Source: Acetatifactor aquisgranensis
GTDB lineage: Bacteria; Bacillota; Clostridia; Lachnospirales; Lachnospiraceae
Length of the DNA: 64,000 nt
Assembly (NCBI RefSeq): GCF_943193215.1
Contig: NZ_CALPDH010000016.1
Location: 1-64,000, forward strand
Direction: 5' to 3'
The stretch's first letter is position 1; each line of letters starts with the position of its first letter. Position numbers and translations under genes: made by a program. Of this stretch, positions 27,203 to 35,600 are shown in pieces. A model generated the notes under the pieces. That model ran no database searches. It saw only the letters and a program-made list of their open reading frames with translations, and was not told where the DNA came from.

Positions 27203-28264
27203 TTATTTAATGTGCAAAAAGTCAATCGCCTCTCTCTTTTTGCAGGTAAGGTACTCATGGGCATACGCATAATCAGGAATTTCGTCTATCAAACTATCAA
27301 ATTTCTCTTCTTCCCCTATCTTCATCAGTCTCTCTGATAATTTTATATCAGCCAACAGAGAAGAAATTTTATTTATCCTATTTTTTTCAGTGGGATAACA
27401 TATAAAATCCCTATCGTATTTGACGGAGAAAACCGTTCCATGAAATGTACCGGTTATTACTTTTCCCGCATTCCTGAATAAGTCTACCCATTCATACGGT
27501 GTCAGGTTTATTGTCACTTCGTCATAAAACGCTTTATAATCACCTGCCCCCAAAATCCTGTAGCCATGCTTTTTCGCATACCCGCACAACAAAACCACCA
27601 ACTCGTCCGTAAGTTTACAGTCATAAAGCAAAATATATTTATAAGGCTTCGGCCTAATCCCCTCTGCTTTGATATCCTTGTCAAAATTATAAAGAAACGT
27701 AGGATCCGGCATTTTTACTGCCTCGCGTCCGACAGCACGTTTCACAAATTTAATCGACTCCTCATCTCTCCCAGAAACAAATCTAATGCTCGACAAACCT
27801 CCCTTAATCTCATCCGGAACCACCGTTTCTTCTGTAACTGCTCCCACACTTGGCGCATATGCGATTACATTAAGTTTCTCCACCCCACATCCAAATTTCA
27901 GGGGATGATAGCCAGACCCCTGAATATTCCATATCTCATCACTTCCAAGTATCAACATGTCCAATCCCAATTTAGCGATTCCGGAAGCGCTGTAAACCTT
28001 TCTCGTTCGAGGCAAAGACCTTTCATACTTTGTAAATACCAGGAGCTGTTTCACTTTACTCGCATAAGTATGCAAGGAGTCAATGGACTTTCTGTAATGA
28101 AGCACATGCAAGATATTTTTTTGCCAATGCTTATACTTTACATAATTGACTATTGATATCTCCGCCTGAGGGTAAATCTGACGGATTACTTCATATAAAC
28201 TTTTCATTTGAAGAAATGCACCATAGTTTTTTACATAATGATGCGTAAGAATTCCTATCTTCAT
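27203..28264 (-). CDS. Polysaccharide pyruvyl transferase family protein (tandem copy 2)
   Basis: A 353-residue PF04230 member with MKIGILTHHYVKNYGAFLQ, LILGSDEIWNIQGSG and ITGTFHGTVFSVKY. It is clearly related to the gene immediately upstream in the transcript (28261-29337), with the same opening, the same VTINLTPYEWVDLFRNA-type segment and the same spacing, so the two probably arose by tandem duplication. It overlaps that gene by four bases. It probably adds pyruvate to a different residue or position of the repeat unit. Confidence 0.88.
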   Translation of the reverse strand: MKIGILTHHYVKNYGAFLQMKSLYEVIRQIYPQAEISIVNYVKYKHWQKNILHVLHYRKSIDSLHTYASKVKQLLVFTKYERSLPRTRKVYSASGIAKLGLDMLILGSDEIWNIQGSGYHPLKFGCGVEKLNVIAYAPSVGAVTEETVVPDEIKGGLSSIRFVSGRDEESIKFVKRAVGREAVKMPDPTFLYNFDKDIKAEGIRPKPYKYILLYDCKLTDELVVLLCGYAKKHGYRILGAGDYKAFYDEVTINLTPYEWVDLFRNAGKVITGTFHGTVFSVKYDRDFICYPTEKNRINKISSLLADIKLSERLMKIGEEEKFDSLIDEIPDYAYAHEYLTCKKREAIDFLHIK

Positions 28265-29337
28265 CTATCCACGCTTTCCTTAATTGCCTTTTCCAGATAT
28301 GCTCGGCTTATCTTTCTTTTTTCGTCAATTATTTGATATACACAGTCATAGTTAATTTCTTCTGCCAGCTCGTTCAAATCAAATCGAAAACTTTGAGTCA
28401 TTTGTCTGTTCTCAATCCCAAGTTCTTTTAGTAAGGCATTTACCTTCCTTATACGGCTTTCATTTGTTAAATAGACTTTAAATTGTTTTTTACTCATAAC
28501 AGAAAATACCACTCCATGGAATGTCCCTGTAAACACAAACTCTGCATTGCGGAACATCTCAATCCATTCAAACGGCGTGAGGTTAACTGTTATTTTTGTA
28601 TACTTTCTGTCGCATTCTCCAGCCCCATATACGTTCAAATTATTCTCATGGGCATATTCAAAAATCTGACGGAGCACACTTTCTGGTAACTGCTGACAAT
28701 AATAAAACAAAATATAGGGTTTAGGAGCAATATTCTGTTTCACCATTGGAAACTTTACTAAAAATGTAGGATCTAGAACTCTTATGGCATCCTGTCCTGT
28801 TATCTTTTTCACAAGTTCAAATGTTAAGTCATCTCTGGCCGAAATAGCCTTGAACTTCTTAACCCCTTCTTTTACATAATCCGGTACCTGTTGTCCAGCC
28901 ACTGCTTTTCCAACACTTGGTGCATATGTAATTAGATTCTCACAGGTAAGACCTATTCCAAACTTAATAGGGGTATTTCCTTTTCCATCCATAAAGTTCC
29001 AGACTTCATCGCTTCCTACAATAATACAGTCAAAAGCCAGCTTATTAATCTGCTGTGCATTATAGCATCGTGAGGAAAGTACCATTTCCTTTTTTCGAGC
29101 TTTCTCAAATGTCCTCGGTAACTTTGTCTTTTGAATCCAACATTTCAGATTCTCTTTATGCCTATAAAATCGAAACCATCCACACACATTGATTATGAAA
29201 TGCTTCCTGTTTATATAGTTTATAATTTCCACTTCCTCATTTGGAAACATCTCCTTAACTGCCTCCCTCAACGCCCATGCCTGAAGAAATGCGCCATAAT
29301 TATTGATGTATTGATGAGTTAGGATTCCAATTTTCAC
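28261..29337 (-). CDS. Polysaccharide pyruvyl transferase family protein (tandem copy 1)
   Basis: A 358-residue PF04230 member: MKIGILTHQYINNYGAFLQ, IIVGSDEVWNFMDG, TVNLTPFEWIEMFRNAEFV and FTGTFHGVVFSV. In the last motif the usual HGT is HGV. It overlaps the genes on both sides by four bases (ATGA junctions), a tight translational chain with the GT4 upstream and its paralogue downstream. Its donor is presumably phosphoenolpyruvate. Confidence 0.87.
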   Translation of the reverse strand: MKIGILTHQYINNYGAFLQAWALREAVKEMFPNEEVEIINYINRKHFIINVCGWFRFYRHKENLKCWIQKTKLPRTFEKARKKEMVLSSRCYNAQQINKLAFDCIIVGSDEVWNFMDGKGNTPIKFGIGLTCENLITYAPSVGKAVAGQQVPDYVKEGVKKFKAISARDDLTFELVKKITGQDAIRVLDPTFLVKFPMVKQNIAPKPYILFYYCQQLPESVLRQIFEYAHENNLNVYGAGECDRKYTKITVNLTPFEWIEMFRNAEFVFTGTFHGVVFSVMSKKQFKVYLTNESRIRKVNALLKELGIENRQMTQSFRFDLNELAEEINYDCVYQIIDEKRKISRAYLEKAIKESVDR

Positions 29338-30449
29338 GTGTTCTTCTCTGCCAATTCCAAATATCTGTTTTGAAGCTTGGCCGCCTCCCTTTTTATATTG
29401 TAACGCTTGTCCGATATTAAACGCGTATTATCTGCACGTTCCCTCATATTAAGTGCATCCTTTAGCGCATTTACCCATTCTAGCTTAGGAGCTTTCAAAT
29501 GAATGAATTTCGCCTTTTCTGAAAGTGCAATTTCCTTTGTCACTGTATCAGAATAGATACACGGCAAATCTGCCGCCTGTGCCTCCACTCCTACAACCGG
29601 CAATCCTTCCCAAACTGACGGAAGCATGAAACAATCAAAAGCCTGATACCACTCGTTGACATTATTGACATTTCCTTTAAAAATAACTTTCTCTTCAAGT
29701 CCAAGTTGCCTTACTTTCTCCTTAACGGTATCCAGCAATTCACCATCTCCCAGCAAAACAAGCCTTGCGCTGCTGTCATACTTGGAAAACTCTGCAAAAA
29801 TATCCACAAGAAACATATGATTCTTTTGAGTCATGAAGCGTCCTACATGTCCGATAACATTCTTATCCTTTAACCCATTTTTTTCCCTGATATAATCGCG
29901 AATCTGCTGGTTATATATAAACCTTTCCACTTCGATTGCATTCGGAAACCATTCATAATTCCCTTTTGCAACTACTGATTCTCCAAAATAGCACTGAGCC
30001 GCCGCAATTCCACACGTAAAATGCTGATTCATATTAGCTGGCAGAAAAGCCTTACATGCTAATTTTATGGGGAGCTTCCAATCTTTCGTGATGCTTGCCC
30101 CATGGGCATGAAAAATCCTCACAGGAATGCCGCTTACCTTTGCTGCGTGAAGCGCATACACTCCCAATGCTCCATTATGAGCCTCTATTATCTTATATTC
30201 CGGATGCTCCCGAAACATTTTTTTCATATATCTAAGATATGACGGATATTTAACCGGATTCAATCCCGGCGTGTGAAAAATCTGTCCCCCCATCGCTTTA
30301 ATTTCATCATCATAGGCTCCGGGTTTCAGCTTATTGCACAAAAAATCAAACTGGACTTTATTTCTATCTATATGGCGATAATAATTCATCAGCATTGTTT
30401 CAATACCAGCCCGATCCATATTACTCACAGAATGCAATACACGAATCAT
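29334..30449 (-). CDS. Glycosyltransferase family 4
   Basis: A 371-residue GT-B enzyme: MIRVLHSVSNMDRAGIETMLMNYYRHID, then AHNGALGVYALHAAK, IGHVGRFMTQKNHMFLVD and LPSVWEGLPVVGVEAQAAD. The overall layout, including YYRHIDRNKVQFDFLC, parallels the GT4 at 12831-13958. The start is the ATG at 30449 after AAAGGA; a TTG 21 bases upstream is less likely. It lies 46 bases after the acyltransferase gene. Confidence 0.88.
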   Translation of the reverse strand: MIRVLHSVSNMDRAGIETMLMNYYRHIDRNKVQFDFLCNKLKPGAYDDEIKAMGGQIFHTPGLNPVKYPSYLRYMKKMFREHPEYKIIEAHNGALGVYALHAAKVSGIPVRIFHAHGASITKDWKLPIKLACKAFLPANMNQHFTCGIAAAQCYFGESVVAKGNYEWFPNAIEVERFIYNQQIRDYIREKNGLKDKNVIGHVGRFMTQKNHMFLVDIFAEFSKYDSSARLVLLGDGELLDTVKEKVRQLGLEEKVIFKGNVNNVNEWYQAFDCFMLPSVWEGLPVVGVEAQAADLPCIYSDTVTKEIALSEKAKFIHLKAPKLEWVNALKDALNMRERADNTRLISDKRYNIKREAAKLQNRYLELAEKNT

Positions 30450-30495
30450 TTTTTGTCCTTTCATTTGCAACCTGTATTCATCTACAGTCCATTTC

Positions 30496-31560
30496 TCATA
30501 TTTTAGCGTCTCTATTTATTCTCAGCTCACCGACTTTAGATAAAAGCCATCTTGCACATACAGAAAATATAATTGCACCTGCAATCGTTCCTATAGCTGT
30601 TATGCAATAAGCTATTAATTCGTTCGAAACAACATGTGTTAAATGCAGTTTCTCCAATATACGGAAACTTACCATATGGCATAAATAAATTTCAAAGCTA
30701 ATTCCACCAAGAAATTTCATGACAGGATTAATCAGTATACCCTTTCTGCAATCTCCAAGCGCATATATCAACAATGCAACACTCACCAACAGTGTCGTCA
30801 TCGTAGATTCCCCAATTGCAAAATAAATCACGATTGCTCCCCCGCATAATCCAAGCATCACTCTCCAATAATGCTTAGATATTTCCGAAATCTTATCACG
30901 ATAAAGATAAATCAATCCACCTGCAAAAAAATAAACCGCACTATAGACAATATTCGCTCTAGCCCTAAAACGCACAGACATATGATTGGTATCAAAAAAA
31001 TATATCTGGCACAATACATTAAAAGCTATTGAAATTGCAAAGACCAGCCAAGCCCGCTTTCTATTGGCCAATAAATAGCAGAAGAATGGAAATAGCATGT
31101 AAAATACAAAAATCACTCCCAGTGTCCAGCCAACACCTATCACTTCAATATTGGCGTTTGGCAGCAGTCCAAAACATAATGTCAAATTTGCAAATACTTC
31201 ATATACCGAGTCGATGCTTGGTGACACAATCAAATCCAACATACACAATGCTGCAAAAAACGGCCATATTTTTTGATATCTCTTTGTATAAAATTGTTCT
31301 ACTGTAATTTTCTGATTCAATATTTTATCATAATACCCGCAGCACATTCCAAAAGCGCTAACTGTCATAAACAAAAACACGAAGTTTGTAAATGAGGTAA
31401 TCAGCGTATTATAAACAAATCCGTCTATCGCATACTTTCCATTTGCCCTAACGTGCATAAGTACAATTCCCATAATTGCATACGCCCGCACCCCGTCTAA
31501 TGCTTCATAATGCATTGCTTTTGCTGGTGTACCTTTCAATTGCTTTTGCTCAATGATCAT
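30496..31560 (-). CDS. Acyltransferase 3 family membrane protein
   Basis: A 354-residue protein with about ten membrane segments. The N-terminal YEALDGVRAYAIMGIVLMHV supplies the conserved Arg and His of acyltransferase-3 (OafA/WecH) enzymes, and FEIYLCHMVSF near the C-terminus is the other family mark. It would O-acetylate or O-acylate the polymer at the membrane. The start at 31560 follows GAAAGG; an ATG 33 bases earlier lacks a good site. It sits between two GT4 genes. Confidence 0.87.
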   Translation of the reverse strand: MIIEQKQLKGTPAKAMHYEALDGVRAYAIMGIVLMHVRANGKYAIDGFVYNTLITSFTNFVFLFMTVSAFGMCCGYYDKILNQKITVEQFYTKRYQKIWPFFAALCMLDLIVSPSIDSVYEVFANLTLCFGLLPNANIEVIGVGWTLGVIFVFYMLFPFFCYLLANRKRAWLVFAISIAFNVLCQIYFFDTNHMSVRFRARANIVYSAVYFFAGGLIYLYRDKISEISKHYWRVMLGLCGGAIVIYFAIGESTMTTLLVSVALLIYALGDCRKGILINPVMKFLGGISFEIYLCHMVSFRILEKLHLTHVVSNELIAYCITAIGTIAGAIIFSVCARWLLSKVGELRINRDAKI

Positions 31561-31617
31561 TATTTTGAACCTTTCCGCACATCGACTACGCATTTACCGT
31601 TGTTTGGGAATCACTTT

Positions 31618-32751
31618 CTATGCCCGATACAGCTCTATCGTCCGTCTCACCACATCATCCCAGTCATACTTCCCACATACAAACTCTGCAGCCTCTTCCT
31701 GATACCTGCGCACCAAATCTCCATCATTACAGAGCCGCTGCAGCTTATCCCTCAAATCCCCCGCATCGCCTTTCCGAAATGTAACCGCTCTATCCTCCAC
31801 CACCTCTGTGAGTTCCGAAATGTCCGACACCAGACAGCAGTTCCCATAGCTCATAGCCTCCAACAAACTCAAAGGCATCCCCTCCAAATCCGATGGCAGC
31901 ACATACACATACGCATTGCTATACAGTTCATCCAACATCTCTCCCTGCACGAAACCCATGAACATAATTCTGTCATCCACACCTGCTACCTTCTTCAGCT
32001 CTTCCATATAGCTTTCCGTATCAGAAGTCCCCCCTACAATGACTAGCCGTTTCTCCGTGGCCGTCTTCCTATATGCCTCAATCAGATACCGTATGCCCTT
32101 CTCCGGAACCAGCCTGCCCACATACAGGATGTATCCGTCTTTCTTCAGACCGAATTTCGTCTGAATCAAATCCGCCTTCCGAATCTGCACCCTTGTCACG
32201 CCATTTGGTATGAATTTCGTCTCCCTGGCGTATGTCTCCCGGAAATACTCCTGAACGCCTCTGCTCAGCACGATGATTTCATCTGCATGCTTCACTGCGC
32301 ACTTTTCACCGGCCATGATATACGCGCTGGCAAATCTACCCCACTTGGCTCTCTGGTAATCCAGCCCATGGATGGTAGCTACACACCGCTTACCGAACAG
32401 TTTCGGCAGCCAAAGCATGGCACATGGTCCCTCCGCATGGAAATGCACAACGTCATATCTCCCGAATGCCGCACACACAGCCGCACACATGGATGATGTC
32501 ATGGCGGCAAATCCCCTCCGGTTTACCGTCCATACCTTTTTCAGCCTTACACCTTTGTATTCATGGGAAGCATCCACATCAAACTCTTTCCCGCTGACAT
32601 GATGACCGGAACGGTTATAGCAGGTCACCCTGTTGCCCAGCTTCACCATTCGTGTACTGAGTTCTTCAACTACTATCTCAATACCGCCTTCACGAGATGG
32701 GATGCGCTTGTGGCCTAACATGGCTACATTCAATTTATTTTTATCTTTCAA
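31618..32751 (-). CDS. GT4 glycosyltransferase with DUF1972-type N-terminus
   Basis: A 377-residue GT-B enzyme. The N-terminal LNVAMLGHKRIPSREGGIEIVVEEL corresponds to the DUF1972 domain of WsaF/rhamnosyltransferase-like proteins. The donor domain has ILYVGRLVPEKGIRYLIEAY and LPSDLEGMPLSLLEAMSYG. The start is uncertain: the coordinate given is a TTG one codon after the upstream stop, likely reached by coupling, while the next in-frame ATG (32721) would remove part of the first beta-strand. Being second after the initiating transferase, it probably adds the second sugar of the repeat. Confidence 0.87.
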   Translation of the reverse strand: MKDKNKLNVAMLGHKRIPSREGGIEIVVEELSTRMVKLGNRVTCYNRSGHHVSGKEFDVDASHEYKGVRLKKVWTVNRRGFAAMTSSMCAAVCAAFGRYDVVHFHAEGPCAMLWLPKLFGKRCVATIHGLDYQRAKWGRFASAYIMAGEKCAVKHADEIIVLSRGVQEYFRETYARETKFIPNGVTRVQIRKADLIQTKFGLKKDGYILYVGRLVPEKGIRYLIEAYRKTATEKRLVIVGGTSDTESYMEELKKVAGVDDRIMFMGFVQGEMLDELYSNAYVYVLPSDLEGMPLSLLEAMSYGNCCLVSDISELTEVVEDRAVTFRKGDAGDLRDKLQRLCNDGDLVRRYQEEAAEFVCGKYDWDDVVRRTIELYRA

Positions 32752-32753
32752 TC

Positions 32754-34187
32754 CTACAACGCCCCATCTTTCTTCAGCACCGCCTGAACCGTCTTCAGCA
32801 GAATCTTAAAATCCAGCCCAGTGCTCCACTCCATGATATACTTCCGATCCAGCTTCACAACCTCCTCAAAATCTGTAATCCGGCTTCGTCCGCTCACCTG
32901 CCACATCCCGGTGATTCCAGGCTTTGCCGCCAATCTCACCCTATGGTGCAGATCGTACTTCTCCCACTCGTCCACAGTGGGCGGCCTGGTCCCCACCAGG
33001 CTCATATCCCCTTTCAGCACATTCCAGAACTGCGGGAACTCATCCAGGGAAAATCTCCTGATGATGCCCCCTATCCCATTGGCCCCTCCAATGATGCGGG
33101 GATCGTCCTTCATCTTGAACATCATCCCATCTTTCACCTGGTTCCGGGCCATCAGCTCCTTTTTCCGCTCATCCGCATCCAGATACATGCTGCGGAACTT
33201 GTACAGCCGGAATATCCTGCCGTTCTTACCTACCCGCTCCTGGGAGTAGAAGATAGGCCCGGGAGACTTGATATAGATAAGCGGACCGATGAAAAAAGTC
33301 AGAACCACCGTAATGATACAGCCTATGGTGCCGCCGCAGATGTCCATTGCCCGCTTATAGACGACCTGCCGCAGGGAAATCATATTCACGCTGGAGCTTA
33401 ACACCATGTAAGAGCCAAGCCTTCCGATGCTCTGCTTCTGCTCCGCCAGAGGCATGGCGCGCAGAATGCGCAGATGCACTGTGACCCCCATCTCCACCAG
33501 CTCATCGTACAGCTCATCCGGAAAGGACATTTCCTTGGGAAGCGTCAGAAGCACCTCGTCCACCCACTCCTGACACACATAATTTGTCACAGTGTCCCTG
33601 TCAGCCACCACCGGGACTCCCGCGATTTCTCCTCCCACCAGAGAAGCGTCGCCCTCATCCATCAAAACCAATCCCATAACCCGGATACGGTTATAATCGT
33701 TCACTTTCAGGTTATCTACGACTTCTTCCGCCATCCCGGCCGTAGTCACCACTACCAGAGAACGATCCCATCGCTTGATTTGTGCCCGAAGTACCCTTTT
33801 CCATCCGCACCGCACAGCGTAGGCCAGCAGGATATATGCCTCCGCTGTGACCAGCATGGTGCCCCGGGAGTAGTCTGTTGCCTCCTGGGTAGAAAAAAGA
33901 TAGAAAGTTGCAAACAGAACAATGAAGAACGCATGTCGGATGGTAGCTTTAAATTCTGCAAGGTAGTCCCTCTTCATAACATTTTTAAAGCTGTCATCGA
34001 AAAGCGTCACAAAAATCTGAGACAGGAAAAAGATAAATATCATATTCCGGTACATTGGATTCTTGAATGGCAGAAGCATCCCTTGCCATATCAGGCACCC
34101 CAGACAGTATGCCACCTGCAGGCACACCATGTCCAGCAATACAAAATCAATGTGCTTCGCCCATCCGCTGCTCGCTTTTCTGTACAT
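32754..34187 (-). CDS. Initiating undecaprenyl-phosphate sugar phosphotransferase
   Basis: This is a 477-residue polyprenyl-phosphate sugar transferase (WcaJ/CpsE type). Four N-terminal membrane helices are followed by a Rossmann-like middle region, a fifth hydrophobic segment near residue 290, and the cytoplasmic catalytic domain: KRAMDICGG, SPGPIFYSQERVGKNG, FRLYKFRSM, RRFSLDEFPQFWNVLKG and LVGTRPPT. It transfers a sugar-1-phosphate (often glucose or galactose) to undecaprenyl phosphate and thus starts repeat-unit assembly. It is the sole initiating enzyme in the window and stands at the boundary between the conserved 5' regulators and the variable core. Confidence 0.92.
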   Translation of the reverse strand: MYRKASSGWAKHIDFVLLDMVCLQVAYCLGCLIWQGMLLPFKNPMYRNMIFIFFLSQIFVTLFDDSFKNVMKRDYLAEFKATIRHAFFIVLFATFYLFSTQEATDYSRGTMLVTAEAYILLAYAVRCGWKRVLRAQIKRWDRSLVVVTTAGMAEEVVDNLKVNDYNRIRVMGLVLMDEGDASLVGGEIAGVPVVADRDTVTNYVCQEWVDEVLLTLPKEMSFPDELYDELVEMGVTVHLRILRAMPLAEQKQSIGRLGSYMVLSSSVNMISLRQVVYKRAMDICGGTIGCIITVVLTFFIGPLIYIKSPGPIFYSQERVGKNGRIFRLYKFRSMYLDADERKKELMARNQVKDGMMFKMKDDPRIIGGANGIGGIIRRFSLDEFPQFWNVLKGDMSLVGTRPPTVDEWEKYDLHHRVRLAAKPGITGMWQVSGRSRITDFEEVVKLDRKYIMEWSTGLDFKILLKTVQAVLKKDGAL

Positions 34188-34227
34188 AATCCCCTCATCT
34201 CTTGTACATTTCCATGTACGGAACCCC

Positions 34228-34893
34228 TTACTCCTGTCTCCTGTATATAACGGTCAGGACTCCTGACCCTGTGAGCATCACGCTTACTGTCCTGGCTTCT
34301 GTATCCAGCTGTTCCACGGGAAGAATCTCCCATTGTCCTGCCGCTTTGTCGTAGAACAGTACAGATACATCCTCCAGACCCTCCAGTAAGTTGGGGACAT
34401 AAAAGGTCAATTTACCGCTCCCGGTGACCTCCTCCCCGGTCTCTGCATCCTTTCCGATAATCGTATGTGTAGCAATCAGAGCATAAAAGCTCTTCAGTTC
34501 ATCCATTCCCACCGCGCCGGCGGGCGGCTCTCCTGTATTGATGGCCGCGATTTGGTCGACGACTTCCTGCGGAAGGTCCATCATGGACGCATCACCGCCA
34601 AGGCTGAAAGTAAGCTTTGTGCCGGATTCCTGTAAATCCGCTTCAGCCTGGGATGTCTCCTCCGTTCCTTTCGATGCCGTCTGAGGCGTCTCCTCAGCTG
34701 CATCCAACAGCTCCCGGGAAATCTCTTCTTCATCGTCTTCTGCCTTTGACGGGACGTCAACTGTTTCCTCCATGGATGATTCTTCTGTAATCCAATCCGA
34801 TGAATCTCCATATTCAGAAGCCGCACCACAGCCTGTCAGTCCCAGCGCCGTCCATATCGCCAGAGCCTTTATCCAGCCTCTTCCCAGTTTCAT
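34228..34893 (-). CDS. Hypothetical lipoprotein of the capsule operon
   Basis: A 221-residue predicted lipoprotein: signal peptide ending LTGC with lipidated C22, a strongly acidic, Ser/Thr/Glu-rich linker (about residues 25-95), and a compact C-terminal region of beta-type segments (LTFYVPNLLEGLEDVSVLFYD, TVSVMLTGSGVLTVIY). I do not recognise the family. It lies between the initiating transferase and the Ala/Asp/Gly repeat protein, so it may act on polymer handling outside the membrane. The start is preceded by GGTGAGA. Confidence 0.65.
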   Translation of the reverse strand: MKLGRGWIKALAIWTALGLTGCGAASEYGDSSDWITEESSMEETVDVPSKAEDDEEEISRELLDAAEETPQTASKGTEETSQAEADLQESGTKLTFSLGGDASMMDLPQEVVDQIAAINTGEPPAGAVGMDELKSFYALIATHTIIGKDAETGEEVTGSGKLTFYVPNLLEGLEDVSVLFYDKAAGQWEILPVEQLDTEARTVSVMLTGSGVLTVIYRRQE

Positions 34894-34926
34894 CTTCTCA
34901 CCATACTGACCACTATTGTTTCATGC

Positions 34927-34970
34927 CAGACAGGCAGGACGTCTCTTGCAGAGACCATCCTTCCCGTCTG
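34927..34970. repeat. Imperfect inverted repeat in intergenic gap
   Basis: Arms at 34927-34945 and 34951-34970 pair over most of their length around a 5-base loop (GTCTC/GAGAC at the tip, CAGAC/GTCTG at the base). No T-tract follows on the minus strand, so it is not a normal intrinsic terminator. It lies in the 135-base gap between the repeat-protein gene and the lipoprotein gene and might stabilise or process the transcript. Confidence 0.5.
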
Positions 34971-35028
34971 TTCCTGCTGTGCCTCTTCACCTGGCAATAC
35001 CGGATTCAGGAAAGAATAATGTCATCCA

Positions 35029-35532
35029 TTATTTCTCTTCTTTCTTCCGTGACTTGAACACCAGTACGACCGCAGTCTCTACGATGCCCATGGTCAGCAC
35101 GCCAAGCCAGAACCCCCACCAGGAAAACCCGCTCCTCGTCTGAGCTTCCGGCGACAAAACAGCCAATGGCGTATCATCGTCGTCCAGCGAGACATCCTCA
35201 GGAGTCCCTTCAGGCGCGCTTTCCTCAGGAGCCGCCAACGGAGCGTTTTCGTCGTCAATGTCCAACTCATCGCCCGCATCACCGGCATCAGCCACCAGCG
35301 GAGCTTCGTCGTCACCTTCGTCCAGCGCATCGCCGGCATCAGCCGCGCCAGCCGCAGGAGCTGCCAGCGGAGTGCCCGCATCGCCGATGGTCAATGCATC
35401 ACCGGCATCAGCCGCCTGGCCGCCGACAATGGCGCCGCCGGCATTGGGGCTTGCAGCGTTGGCAGTAATCGGCGCGTTGCCAAAAATCAGCGCTCCTGCC
35501 AGCACAAGCGCCAGCAAATACTTCCTTTTCAT
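35029..35532 (-). CDS. Exported Ala/Asp/Gly repeat protein with C-terminal anchor
   Basis: A 167-residue protein of unknown family. A signal peptide (cleavage likely after ANA-A, about residue 27) is followed by four degenerate acidic repeats of roughly 20-24 residues ending in PLA or PLV (residues 55-57, 78-80, 98-100, 122-124), with cores like ADAGDAL and DIDDENAPLA. A membrane helix (about 137-159) and a KSRKKEEK tail follow. This suggests a flexible, negatively charged surface stalk with a C-in membrane anchor. No LPXTG motif is present. The start has AAGGAGGG upstream. It lies just after the LCP gene in the regulatory block of the operon. Confidence 0.7.
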   Translation of the reverse strand: MKRKYLLALVLAGALIFGNAPITANAASPNAGGAIVGGQAADAGDALTIGDAGTPLAAPAAGAADAGDALDEGDDEAPLVADAGDAGDELDIDDENAPLAAPEESAPEGTPEDVSLDDDDTPLAVLSPEAQTRSGFSWWGFWLGVLTMGIVETAVVLVFKSRKKEEK

Positions 35533-35600
35533 GTTACCACCCTCCTTTCTTCAAAGTATTTATCAATAAACGGCCCGTCTCCGAACCGGTTATTGCCTTA

